Below the pieces are notes generated by a model. That model did not search any database and was not told where the DNA came from. It saw nothing but the letters and a program-made list of their open reading frames with translations. From contig JANRLF010000011.1 of NCBI GenBank assembly GCA_033762815.1, positions 1 to 41,863 of the forward strand: a stretch of 41,863 nt of DNA. The letters run 5' to 3'. The number at the start of each line of letters is the position of its first letter. Within the stretch, counting starts at the first letter, position 1. This stretch comes from JANRLF01 sp033762815 (GTDB lineage Bacteria > Bacteroidota > Bacteroidia > Chitinophagales > CAIOSU01). This document shows, one piece after another, positions 31,798 through 38,988 of the stretch. The position numbers were made by a program, and so were the translations under genes.

Positions 31798-32253
31798 TTA
31801 ATTCAAATCGCCAGTTTCAACCCTTGACTTCAGCTTTTTGTTCATTGCCTCAAAGCCTTGCAGGGTATTTTCATCCAGCATTTTCTTAAACAAAGGCACC
31901 AAAACACCGGTGAAAATCTCCTGATGCACTAAGGTAGTGCTGCCGTCCCCATTATCCTGCAACTCAAAAATATGTTCCCCGTCAAACAATGCTGGTACCA
32001 ATAAATGACCTTTCCAACGAAATTGCTTATTGGCTTGGAATACCAATACTTTTGGCCTGAACACCATGCCCTTAGCACCCGGGGGCTCTATACGTGCTTC
32101 TATTTTGCCGCCCACTACCGGAGCACCTTTTATGTACTTAATAAAAGGGTTCCACTGGGGATACTTTTCAAAGTCAGTCAGCACTTGCCATACCTTACTC
32201 GGTGCTGCATGGATAACGATACTGGTGGTGAGGGTTTTAGGTGCTTTAGACAT
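31798..32253 (-). CDS. SRPBCC (START-like) domain protein
   Basis: A 151-residue single-domain protein of the polyketide cyclase/START-like fold. The beginning (TTSIVIHAAPSKVWQVLTDF followed by YPQWNPFIKYI) is typical, with a long C-terminal helix (FEAMNKKLKSRVE). The fold holds a hydrophobic ligand cavity; the role is unknown. The ATG at 32253 is preferred to one at 32277: it places the start two bases after the obgE stop, whereas the longer form would overlap obgE. It is probably part of the adk-obgE operon. Confidence 0.83.
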   Translation of the reverse strand: MSKAPKTLTTSIVIHAAPSKVWQVLTDFEKYPQWNPFIKYIKGAPVVGGKIEARIEPPGAKGMVFRPKVLVFQANKQFRWKGHLLVPALFDGEHIFELQDNGDGSTTLVHQEIFTGVLVPLFKKMLDENTLQGFEAMNKKLKSRVETGDLN

Positions 32254-32255
32254 AC

Positions 32256-33242
32256 TTAGCTGTTTAATCGCTGCCAAATCATATCCTTCAATTTGGTCAG
32301 TCCTTTCTTGGTATAAGACGATATGAATACATGCGGAATGGCTGGCAATAGTGGCTTTAGCATTTCTTCCAGTTCCTTATCCAACAGATCAGCCTTGGTA
32401 ATGGCCAAAATGCGCTCCTTATCCAATAGTTCTGGGTTATATTGTTCCAGTTCATTGAGCAATACCTGGTATTCTGCTTTAATGTCGCGGGTATCGGCGG
32501 GAATCATAAAAAGCAAGAGAGAATTGCGTTCGATATGCCTCAAAAAGCGGTGGCCAAGCCCTTTGCCCAAATGGGCACCCTCAATGATGCCGGGTATGTC
32601 GGCCATGATGAACGACTTGTAATCGCGATACTTTACGATGCCCAAATTGGGAACTAGTGTAGTAAAGGGATAGTCTGCAATTTCAGGTTTTGCCGCACTT
32701 AGTACCGATAGCAGCGTCGATTTGCCCGCATTGGGAAAGCCCACTAGGCCAACATCGGCCAGTATTTTCAATTCCAGTATCTTCCATTCTTCCTTACCAG
32801 GTTCACCCGGTTGTGCAAACCGCGGTGTTTGGTTAGTAGCCGATTTAAAGTTGGTATTGCCCAGGCCGCCCCTACCGCCGGGTACCAGTATTTCCTCTTG
32901 GCCATGCTCCACTATTTCCAGCTCCACTTCTCCGCTTTCCACATCGCGTGCTACCGTGCCTAGTGGCACTTCCAAAATTACGTCATCCCCGTCGGCACCA
33001 GTTTTATTGGCACCGCTTCCGTGCACGCCATCGGTGCCATTTACATGTTTTCGGTACTTTAAGTGCAGCAGGGTCCAAAGCTGGTCGTTGCCCCTAAGTT
33101 TGATATGCCCCCCTCGGCCGCCGTTGCCGCCATCAGGCCCTCCTTTGGAGGTGGTCTTGTCCCTATGAAAATGCACCGAACCGGCGCCTCCTGCACCTGA
33201 GCGGCACAGGATTTTCACATAGTCGACAAAGTTACTGTCCAA
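32256..33242 (-). CDS. obgE: Obg GTPase, ribosome assembly
   Basis: A 328-residue Obg-family GTPase that acts in 50S ribosome maturation and stress control. It has the glycine-rich Obg fold (1-158, GGPDGGNGGRGGHIKLRG), then the G domain with G1 G168-FPNAGKST (Lys174), G3 DIPG (215-218) and G4 TKAD. The variable C-terminal OCT domain is absent, as in other Bacteroidota members. The start is TTG at 33242: an in-frame stop lies four codons upstream and no in-frame ATG or GTG fits the conserved N-terminus NFVDYVKI. The gene overlaps the end of adk by 11 bases, so translation is probably coupled. Confidence 0.95.
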   Translation of the reverse strand: MDSNFVDYVKILCRSGAGGAGSVHFHRDKTTSKGGPDGGNGGRGGHIKLRGNDQLWTLLHLKYRKHVNGTDGVHGSGANKTGADGDDVILEVPLGTVARDVESGEVELEIVEHGQEEILVPGGRGGLGNTNFKSATNQTPRFAQPGEPGKEEWKILELKILADVGLVGFPNAGKSTLLSVLSAAKPEIADYPFTTLVPNLGIVKYRDYKSFIMADIPGIIEGAHLGKGLGHRFLRHIERNSLLLFMIPADTRDIKAEYQVLLNELEQYNPELLDKERILAITKADLLDKELEEMLKPLLPAIPHVFISSYTKKGLTKLKDMIWQRLNS

Positions 33243-33822
33243 GCGGTTGCTTTATCTTTTCCAACTCGTTTACCAAAAGGTCGAAAGTGGCCTCTATACT
33301 GCCTTCGCCAAATATTTTGGCCAGTTTGCCTTGCTTGGCATAATATTCGGCCACGGGGAAGGTTTGCTCTTTGTACACCTGTATGCGCCGCTCTATTACG
33401 GCAGGGTCTTTATCATCGGGCCTATCCGAAGTTTCGCCGCGCTTCATCAGCCGCACTTTCAACTCTTCATCCCTCACCTGCAACGACAATAGTATCTTAA
33501 TGGGCGCAGAGCGCATTTCCAACAAGGTGTCCAAAGCCTCTGCTTGGGCCAAGGTACGTGGGAAACCATCGAAAATAAAGCCTTTCGCATCGGGGTTGGC
33601 ATCCAAGCGTGACGCAATCATACCGATTACCACATCATCTGGCACCAGCTTGCCCGCATCCATGAGTTTTTTGGCTTCCAATCCCAATACGGTTTCCTCC
33701 TTGATTTCCTGACGCAGCAAATCGCCGGTGGAAATATGCAGAAGTAAGTATTTCTCAATAAGGTTTTGAGCCTGGGTTCCTTTCCCACTGCCCGGAGGGC
33801 CGAAAAGAATGATATTAAGCAT
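33232..33822 (-). CDS. adk: Adenylate kinase
   Basis: A 196-residue adenylate kinase that interconverts AMP + ATP and 2 ADP. The P-loop is GPPGSGKGTQ (8-17). The AMP-binding region has STGDLLRQEI and GFPRTLAQAEAL. The LID is the short form (KRGETSDRPDDKDPAVIERR) without zinc cysteines. Length and motifs are typical for the phylum. Its 3' end overlaps the TTG start of obgE by 11 bases. The gap to the transporter gene upstream is 54 bases. Confidence 0.97.
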   Translation of the reverse strand: MLNIILFGPPGSGKGTQAQNLIEKYLLLHISTGDLLRQEIKEETVLGLEAKKLMDAGKLVPDDVVIGMIASRLDANPDAKGFIFDGFPRTLAQAEALDTLLEMRSAPIKILLSLQVRDEELKVRLMKRGETSDRPDDKDPAVIERRIQVYKEQTFPVAEYYAKQGKLAKIFGEGSIEATFDLLVNELEKIKQPLGQ

Positions 33823-33876
33823 TTCTTTAGACTAATACTGATTGGTTCGAAGGGTCAAAAATAAGCATTTTTAGGC

Positions 33877-34848
33877 TTAAACGGTTTGCTTTTCAAAACG
33901 TTTGGCAATCAGGCTTGCCAAAATTAGTTGCAGGGCGTGATACACCATAATGGGCAACAGCAAAATACCTATGGCCATGGCAGGCGAAAATAGTATTTTG
34001 GACATGACCGTACCATGTACCAATGATTTTTTTGAACCACAAAACAGGGCGGTTATCAAATCGGCTTGGTTGAAACGCATCAACTTAGCGGCAGTGCCGA
34101 TGATTAAATATGAAAGTGCAAACAAACCCAGCATAGCCGTAAATAGCCACCATAAAGTACTCCATGCTAAATGCTGGAATACCCCTTGGCTAAACGAATC
34201 GCAAAAAGAGGTGTAAATAATCAACAGGATGGTGGCCTGATCAAAATAACGCAACTGGTTTTTGGTTCTTTGGGCAAAGGCCGACAAGCGCCTATTGAGC
34301 AACAAGCCCAATGCTACCGGCAATAACACTTGCAGGAACAATTTCAGAAAAACAGGTGCTAACCCAATGCTGCCCGGCTGTTGGAGTAGAAAAATGCCCA
34401 TCCATAAGGGCGTAACAAATACCCCGATAAGCCCCGAAATGCTGGCATTGAAAATAGCCGCAGGGATATTGCCCCTGGCAATGGATACCATGACCACCGA
34501 AGACGACACCGTAGACGGCAGGGCCGCGCAGTAAAAAGCCCCGAGCCAAAGCGGTTCATGCACGGTACCTTTAAAAAAGGGGTAACTTGCCAATACCACC
34601 AACGGAAAGCCAATAAACGTAGTGAGCTGCACCAGCAAGTGCAAGCGCCAGTTGCCCAAATCGGCCAATAACTGCTGCAAATCCAGCCGTAAACCATAGA
34701 AGAAAAAAATAACCGTAACCCCATAGCCTGCAACACTGCTCAAGGATGCTGGCCCTTTGAGCGCACCAAAATCAGGATACAGCCAAGCAAAGAAAATCAT
34801 GGCAACTAAGGCCAGTATGAACCAATCAAGACCTATTTTCTTTAGCAA
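33877..34848 (-). CDS. Bile acid:sodium symporter (SBF)-like family transporter
   Basis: A 323-residue membrane protein with 9 to 10 hydrophobic helices. The N-terminus (LKKIGLDWFILALVAMIFF), GVTVIFFFYGLRLDLQQLL, and ALPSTVSSSVVMVSIARGN followed by AIFNASISGLIGVF match the SBF-like YfeH group. Members move organic anions with sodium; many have unknown substrates. The start is TTG at 34848: the nearby ATG at 34853 is out of frame, and the first in-frame ATG lies inside the first helix. It lies 22 bases after the stop of the M28 gene. Confidence 0.88.
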   Translation of the reverse strand: MLKKIGLDWFILALVAMIFFAWLYPDFGALKGPASLSSVAGYGVTVIFFFYGLRLDLQQLLADLGNWRLHLLVQLTTFIGFPLVVLASYPFFKGTVHEPLWLGAFYCAALPSTVSSSVVMVSIARGNIPAAIFNASISGLIGVFVTPLWMGIFLLQQPGSIGLAPVFLKLFLQVLLPVALGLLLNRRLSAFAQRTKNQLRYFDQATILLIIYTSFCDSFSQGVFQHLAWSTLWWLFTAMLGLFALSYLIIGTAAKLMRFNQADLITALFCGSKKSLVHGTVMSKILFSPAMAIGILLLPIMVYHALQLILASLIAKRFEKQTV

Positions 34849-34870
34849 AGCATGTGGTTTGGGGGCAAAG

Positions 34871-35884
34871 TTAGAGAACGGCCTTATCTTCCCGATAAAT
34901 CACTTCTAGCAGGGTTTGCCCAACGGCATTCAAGGTGCTTTTGTCAATTACTTGCATATTGTCCTGCATGGTGTGCCAAGAAGGATGGAAAACGCTCTGG
35001 CTTGAGGCGCTTAGGTGGATAATATCCACCATTTTAATGCCCGCATAGCGGTTGATATACACATGGTCGTCATCTATGGCTGGGCCCGGTATCATCTGAA
35101 AATATTGCCCATATCCCTTGGCTATCGCTAAAGGCCAAATTTTCTGAAGCACATCGGGGGCATACTGCATGGAGTTGGCCTCCAATAGAAAAGTGCTATT
35201 GGGCGCGCCTACCATATCGAGCAGGATACCAAACTTTGCCTGATAACCTGACTTATGCGGATTTTTGGCCCAGTATTGCGAGCCCAGCCCATAGCTGTTC
35301 TCATAGCCAGGCTTGCCGTAATCTTCCACATCTACCAGCAGCAGGTCCACCCCTATATTTACTTTATTGGCTTTCAGTATGCGGGCAACTTCCAATAACA
35401 CCCCCACACCGCTGGCCCCGTCGTTGGCCCCCAAAATAGGCTTATCATGGTTGGAGGCATCGGCGTCTTGGTCGGCCCAGGGGCGGCTATCCCAGTGCGC
35501 TACCAGTAGTATCCTGTTAGGATTGTTGGGATTAAATGCCCCGATGATATTGGTACAGTTCAGCACCTTGCCATTAAAAGCGGTAACCGGCACCTGTTGT
35601 GTATATACGGTATCCGCCAGCGCCTTCATGGTCTGTTGCAACCATTGGCTACAGGCCTCATGCTGGGGAGTATTGGGTACCCGTGGCCCAAAGGCAACTT
35701 GCTTAGCCACGAACTGGTAAGCGGTATCTTCCACAAAATCAGGCACGGTGACGTCCACTATGGTGTTGGTGTCGCTAGTGCCATTGGTATTGTCGATAGG
35801 TTGTGGGCCATTGCCGTTACCACAGCCACTGCAAGCATGCAAGCATACCAAACCAATAGCAATAATGTAGTAGGATAGTTTCAT
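34871..35884 (-). CDS. M28 / glutaminyl-cyclase-like lipoprotein
   Basis: A 337-residue lipoprotein (MKLSYYIIAIGLVCLHAC, lipid Cys18, or Cys21 as alternative) with one M28-type alpha/beta domain. Metal-site blocks are AHWDSRPWADQD, PILGANDGASGVG, LLVDVEDYG, ILLDMVG and DDDHVYINRY. The pattern with a single-zinc triad (Asp, Glu, His) fits glutaminyl-peptide cyclotransferases as well as aminopeptidases; in Bacteroidota this branch is often close to glutaminyl cyclase. It would act at the cell envelope, possibly on exported N-terminal glutamine. A longer in-frame start at 35923 lacks the signal and overlaps cysS, so the ATG at 35884 is used. It lies one base after the cysS stop. Confidence 0.85.
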   Translation of the reverse strand: MKLSYYIIAIGLVCLHACSGCGNGNGPQPIDNTNGTSDTNTIVDVTVPDFVEDTAYQFVAKQVAFGPRVPNTPQHEACSQWLQQTMKALADTVYTQQVPVTAFNGKVLNCTNIIGAFNPNNPNRILLVAHWDSRPWADQDADASNHDKPILGANDGASGVGVLLEVARILKANKVNIGVDLLLVDVEDYGKPGYENSYGLGSQYWAKNPHKSGYQAKFGILLDMVGAPNSTFLLEANSMQYAPDVLQKIWPLAIAKGYGQYFQMIPGPAIDDDHVYINRYAGIKMVDIIHLSASSQSVFHPSWHTMQDNMQVIDKSTLNAVGQTLLEVIYREDKAVL

Positions 35885-35885
35885 A

Positions 35886-37382
35886 TTAGTGAATGTGCGA
35901 CCAGCCGGTGCCTTCTTTGCCATCTTTCAATTGTATGTTCAGTTTCGCTAGTTCATCCCTAATTTGATCCGAAGTGGCATAATCTTTCTTTTCCCTGACC
36001 GATTTCCTGATTTGGATAATCAATTCCATCAAACCATCGGTGAGGCCATTGTTGCTTTGGTTCTCTTCTTTCAGGCCCAGAATTTCCTCTATATATATCC
36101 TGAAAGTATCTTGCAGCAATTGGAAAGTGCTTTCGCTGATAGCGCCCACGGGTACCAGCCCTTCTTTGAAGGCGTTTACCTTGCTGCTCAACTCAAACAA
36201 CGCCGCCAATACCAGCGCCGTGTTCAGGTCGTCGTTCATGGAGTCTTCGCACTGCTGGCACAGGGCAATGATTTCTTGGTCGCGGTCCTTATTGAACTGC
36301 TGCAAGTCCTTTACATAGGCCAATCCTTTTAGGTTGGCATAAGCATTCATCAGGCGGCGCATGCCTTTTTCAGCCGCCGACAATGCCTCGTTCGAAAAAT
36401 CGAGCGTACTGCGGTAGTGCGATTGCAGAATAAAGAAGCGGATAGTCATGGGCGTGTATCCTCTATCCAGTAAAGGATGGTCGCCACTAAAAAATTGGCT
36501 CAAGTTAATGGCGTTGCCCAATGACTTGCCCATCTTTTGCCCATTGAGGGTAATCATGTTGCAATGCATCCAGTATTTTACCGGCTCGTGGCCACAACCC
36601 GCTACCGATTGGGCTATTTCTGCCTCATGGTGCGGAAACAGTAAATCCATACCCCCGCCATGCACGTCAAAGTGTTCGCCCAAGTATTTGGTACTCATGG
36701 CGGAACATTCAATGTGCCAGCCCGGAAAGCCAATGCCCCAAGGGGAATCCCAGCGCATGATATGCTCGGGCATGGCCTTTTTCCAAAGGGCGAAATCGGC
36801 TTTGTTGCGCTTTTCTTCCTGTCCGTCCAGGTCCCGCTCGCTGGCAATCAATTCTTCCAGTACCCTGCCTGAAAGCTTACCATAGTGGTGTTGCTTACCA
36901 TAGCTGGGCACGTCAAAATATACCGAGCCATTGGACTCATAGGCGAATCCGGCCTCAATGATCGCTTCAATCAATTTAATTTGCTCCTGTATGTGTCCAG
37001 TGGCACACGGTTCAATGCTGGGAGCTAGGTTGTTCAGCATATCCATCGCCTCCCTGAACTTAAGGGTATAATGCTGCACCACTTCCATGGGTTCCAACTG
37101 CTCCAGCCTGGCCTTTTTGGCTATCTTGTCCTCGCCCTCATCGGCATCGCCCACTAGGTGGCCCACGTCGGTAATATTGCGCACGTACCGTACTTTGTAT
37201 CCTTGGTGGCGCAGGTATCGGCTGAACACGTCAAAGGTAATATAGGGCCTTGCATGACCTAGGTGCGGTTCGCCATACACCGTGGGCCCACACACATACA
37301 GCCCCACAAAGGGCGGAGAAAGGGGTTCAAAAAGCTCTTTGTTTCGCGTGATGCTGTTATAGATATACAAGTCCTTACTCAT
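35886..37382 (-). CDS. cysS: Cysteine--tRNA ligase
   Basis: A 498-residue class I aminoacyl-tRNA synthetase. CGPTVYGEPHLGHARPY has the zinc Cys and the HLGH signature. The other zinc ligands are in GWHIECSAMS and FPHHEAEIAQS, and the second signature is KMGKS (usual KMSKS; Gly is common in this phylum). The ATG at 37382 gives the conserved MSKDLYIYNSITRNKE; an in-frame start at 37457 adds 25 residues with no match and would overlap the rnz gene. It is in an operon with rnz (52-base gap upstream) and the M28 gene (1-base gap downstream). Confidence 0.96.
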   Translation of the reverse strand: MSKDLYIYNSITRNKELFEPLSPPFVGLYVCGPTVYGEPHLGHARPYITFDVFSRYLRHQGYKVRYVRNITDVGHLVGDADEGEDKIAKKARLEQLEPMEVVQHYTLKFREAMDMLNNLAPSIEPCATGHIQEQIKLIEAIIEAGFAYESNGSVYFDVPSYGKQHHYGKLSGRVLEELIASERDLDGQEEKRNKADFALWKKAMPEHIMRWDSPWGIGFPGWHIECSAMSTKYLGEHFDVHGGGMDLLFPHHEAEIAQSVAGCGHEPVKYWMHCNMITLNGQKMGKSLGNAINLSQFFSGDHPLLDRGYTPMTIRFFILQSHYRSTLDFSNEALSAAEKGMRRLMNAYANLKGLAYVKDLQQFNKDRDQEIIALCQQCEDSMNDDLNTALVLAALFELSSKVNAFKEGLVPVGAISESTFQLLQDTFRIYIEEILGLKEENQSNNGLTDGLMELIIQIRKSVREKKDYATSDQIRDELAKLNIQLKDGKEGTGWSHIH

Positions 37383-37434
37383 ATTGTCAAAGATAGGATT
37401 TAAGCAGATTAAGTTGTTTGGGCTTTCACTAAAA

Positions 37435-38364
37435 TTAGAAGGACCGTTCGATGCCAAAGGTCCTACCTTCCAATGCTAGGTCGGTATGGGGGAAAACGCT
37501 GCGGGTTTCCTGTAGCAGCTCTTCCAACTCCACTTCGCGATAGCGCGATGAAAAATGCCCGATGACCATGCGCTTTACATTGGCCATTTTAGCAATGGCA
37601 GCCGCTTGCAGCGAAGTGCTATGGAAAGTTTCAATGGCCCTGTCCAATCTCGAATGGTCAAAGGTGGCCTCATGGTACAGCAGGTCTACCTCCTTGATAT
37701 ACTCCGACAGTGACTCATTATACAAGGTATCGGTACAGAAGGCATAGCTTCTAGGCTTGTGCGGCGGGAACAACAGTTCGCTACTAGGAACAATGCGCCC
37801 GTCGGCCAAGGTAATATCCTCTCCTTGTTTTGCTGCCACTATTTGGGCGATGGACAGCCCATACTGCGCAATTTTATCTTTCCTGATATTCTTTTCAGCC
37901 TTTGTTTCTCTAAACAAAAAACCAGAACAAGGAATACGGTGCTTCATTTCCAATGACTGCACGGTCATGTGCTCATTGCTAAAAATCACCTTTCCGTTCT
38001 CCGGCTCAAAGGCATGGAAAACCAGTTCATAACCCAGGGAGGTGCCGCTGTACTTTAGTTGGGTATGGATAATATCTTGCAAACCGGCAGGCCCATGCAC
38101 GTGCAGGGCATTTTTTCTGCCACTAAGGCTGTATGAAGTAATGATGCCTATTAAGCCAAAGTAGTGGTCGCCGTGCAGGTGGCTAATAAAAATATTGTTG
38201 ATTCGGCTGATGCGTACTTTGTAGCGTGAAAACTGGATTTGCGTAGCTTCCCCGCAATCAATCAAGAAAAGCTCTTCCGCTATATTCAGTATTTGCGATG
38301 TTGGGTGCCTGCCGTGTGCTGGCAGCGCCGAGTTGCTACCAAGGATAGTTACGTCAAAGGGCAT
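37435..38364 (-). CDS. rnz: Ribonuclease Z
   Basis: A 309-residue tRNA 3'-processing endonuclease with the MBL fold. The zinc motif is in FISHLHGDHYFGL and later ligands are in LEMKHRIPCSGFLF, CTDTLYNES and VIGHFSSRY. The N-terminus DVTILGSNSALPAHGRHPTS and length are normal for the short form. RNase Z cuts precursor tRNAs after the discriminator base. It follows the STAS gene by three bases and precedes cysS, so all are likely cotranscribed. The STAS-rnz pair is familiar in Bacteroidota. Confidence 0.96.
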   Translation of the reverse strand: MPFDVTILGSNSALPAHGRHPTSQILNIAEELFLIDCGEATQIQFSRYKVRISRINNIFISHLHGDHYFGLIGIITSYSLSGRKNALHVHGPAGLQDIIHTQLKYSGTSLGYELVFHAFEPENGKVIFSNEHMTVQSLEMKHRIPCSGFLFRETKAEKNIRKDKIAQYGLSIAQIVAAKQGEDITLADGRIVPSSELLFPPHKPRSYAFCTDTLYNESLSEYIKEVDLLYHEATFDHSRLDRAIETFHSTSLQAAAIAKMANVKRMVIGHFSSRYREVELEELLQETRSVFPHTDLALEGRTFGIERSF

Positions 38365-38367
38365 CTA

Positions 38368-38739
38368 TTAGTTGCCTTTCAAGTCGCGCTCCAGTTCTTC
38401 CATCAACACGAAATCAACGGCCTCTTCAATGGTGGGCATGATGTTCAGAATGGAATCGAGCTGCGATATTTTAATCAATTTTGAAACGTAGTCGTTTAGG
38501 CGGGTCACCACGAAAGAACCACTTACATTCTTACAAAGACGGTTGCCAATCAATATGGCACTTAGGCCCGATGAATCAACAAAACTTACTTCCGATAAGT
38601 CAAGGATAATGTTCTTTACACCGCCCGCATTCAATATCACCAGCTCCGATTTCAACTTCGGTGCATTCAAAGTATTCAGCTTTTCATCCTCTAACTTGAA
38701 CAGGCAATATTTATCTTTCTTTTCTATCGAAAACTTCAT
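38368..38739 (-). CDS. STAS-domain protein (anti-sigma-factor antagonist type)
   Basis: A 123-residue protein that is one STAS domain. The phosphorylation-site loop reads VSFVDSSGLSAILIG, with Ser in the expected position after Asp. In the SpoIIAA/RsbV family the unphosphorylated form releases a sigma factor from its anti-sigma kinase. No kinase or sigma gene is beside it, so its partner is elsewhere or it has another role. It is the first gene of the minus-strand run with rnz and cysS. Confidence 0.88.
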   Translation of the reverse strand: MKFSIEKKDKYCLFKLEDEKLNTLNAPKLKSELVILNAGGVKNIILDLSEVSFVDSSGLSAILIGNRLCKNVSGSFVVTRLNDYVSKLIKISQLDSILNIMPTIEEAVDFVLMEELERDLKGN

Positions 38740-38911
38740 CGTTGCTAGCGTTGTTTACACTTGGTGGCTAAAATACTACATTTTGTAATGAATGCGTAAT
38801 TATCGGAAAAAATCACGATTTATGCCAGATATTAGCAATTATTTGGGCGTAATCTTGGTTAAGGATTTATGCTAAAGGGCTATGTCAGTATTTTTTCTTT
38901 TATTTACCCTT

Positions 38912-38919
38912 TATCTTTG
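38912..38919 (+). promoter_or_regulatory. Candidate -7 box of clpC
   Basis: TATCTTTG matches TAnnTTTG and lies 69 bases before the clpC ATG, which would leave a leader of about 60 bases. The -33 position is a T-rich run without a TTG, so the call is tentative. The 249-base gap 38740-38988 shows no gene. Confidence 0.4.
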
Positions 38920-38988
38920 TTAAATTGGTTTATTGCCAAAATGGCGTGTTAGCTTGCTTGGCGTAATAATTGCCGTAGAACGACATAT

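Noticed and set aside
37383..37457. Upstream start of cysS at 37457
   Set aside because: It would overlap rnz and add 25 residues that do not resemble the family's N-terminus; MSKDLYIYNS at 37382 does.
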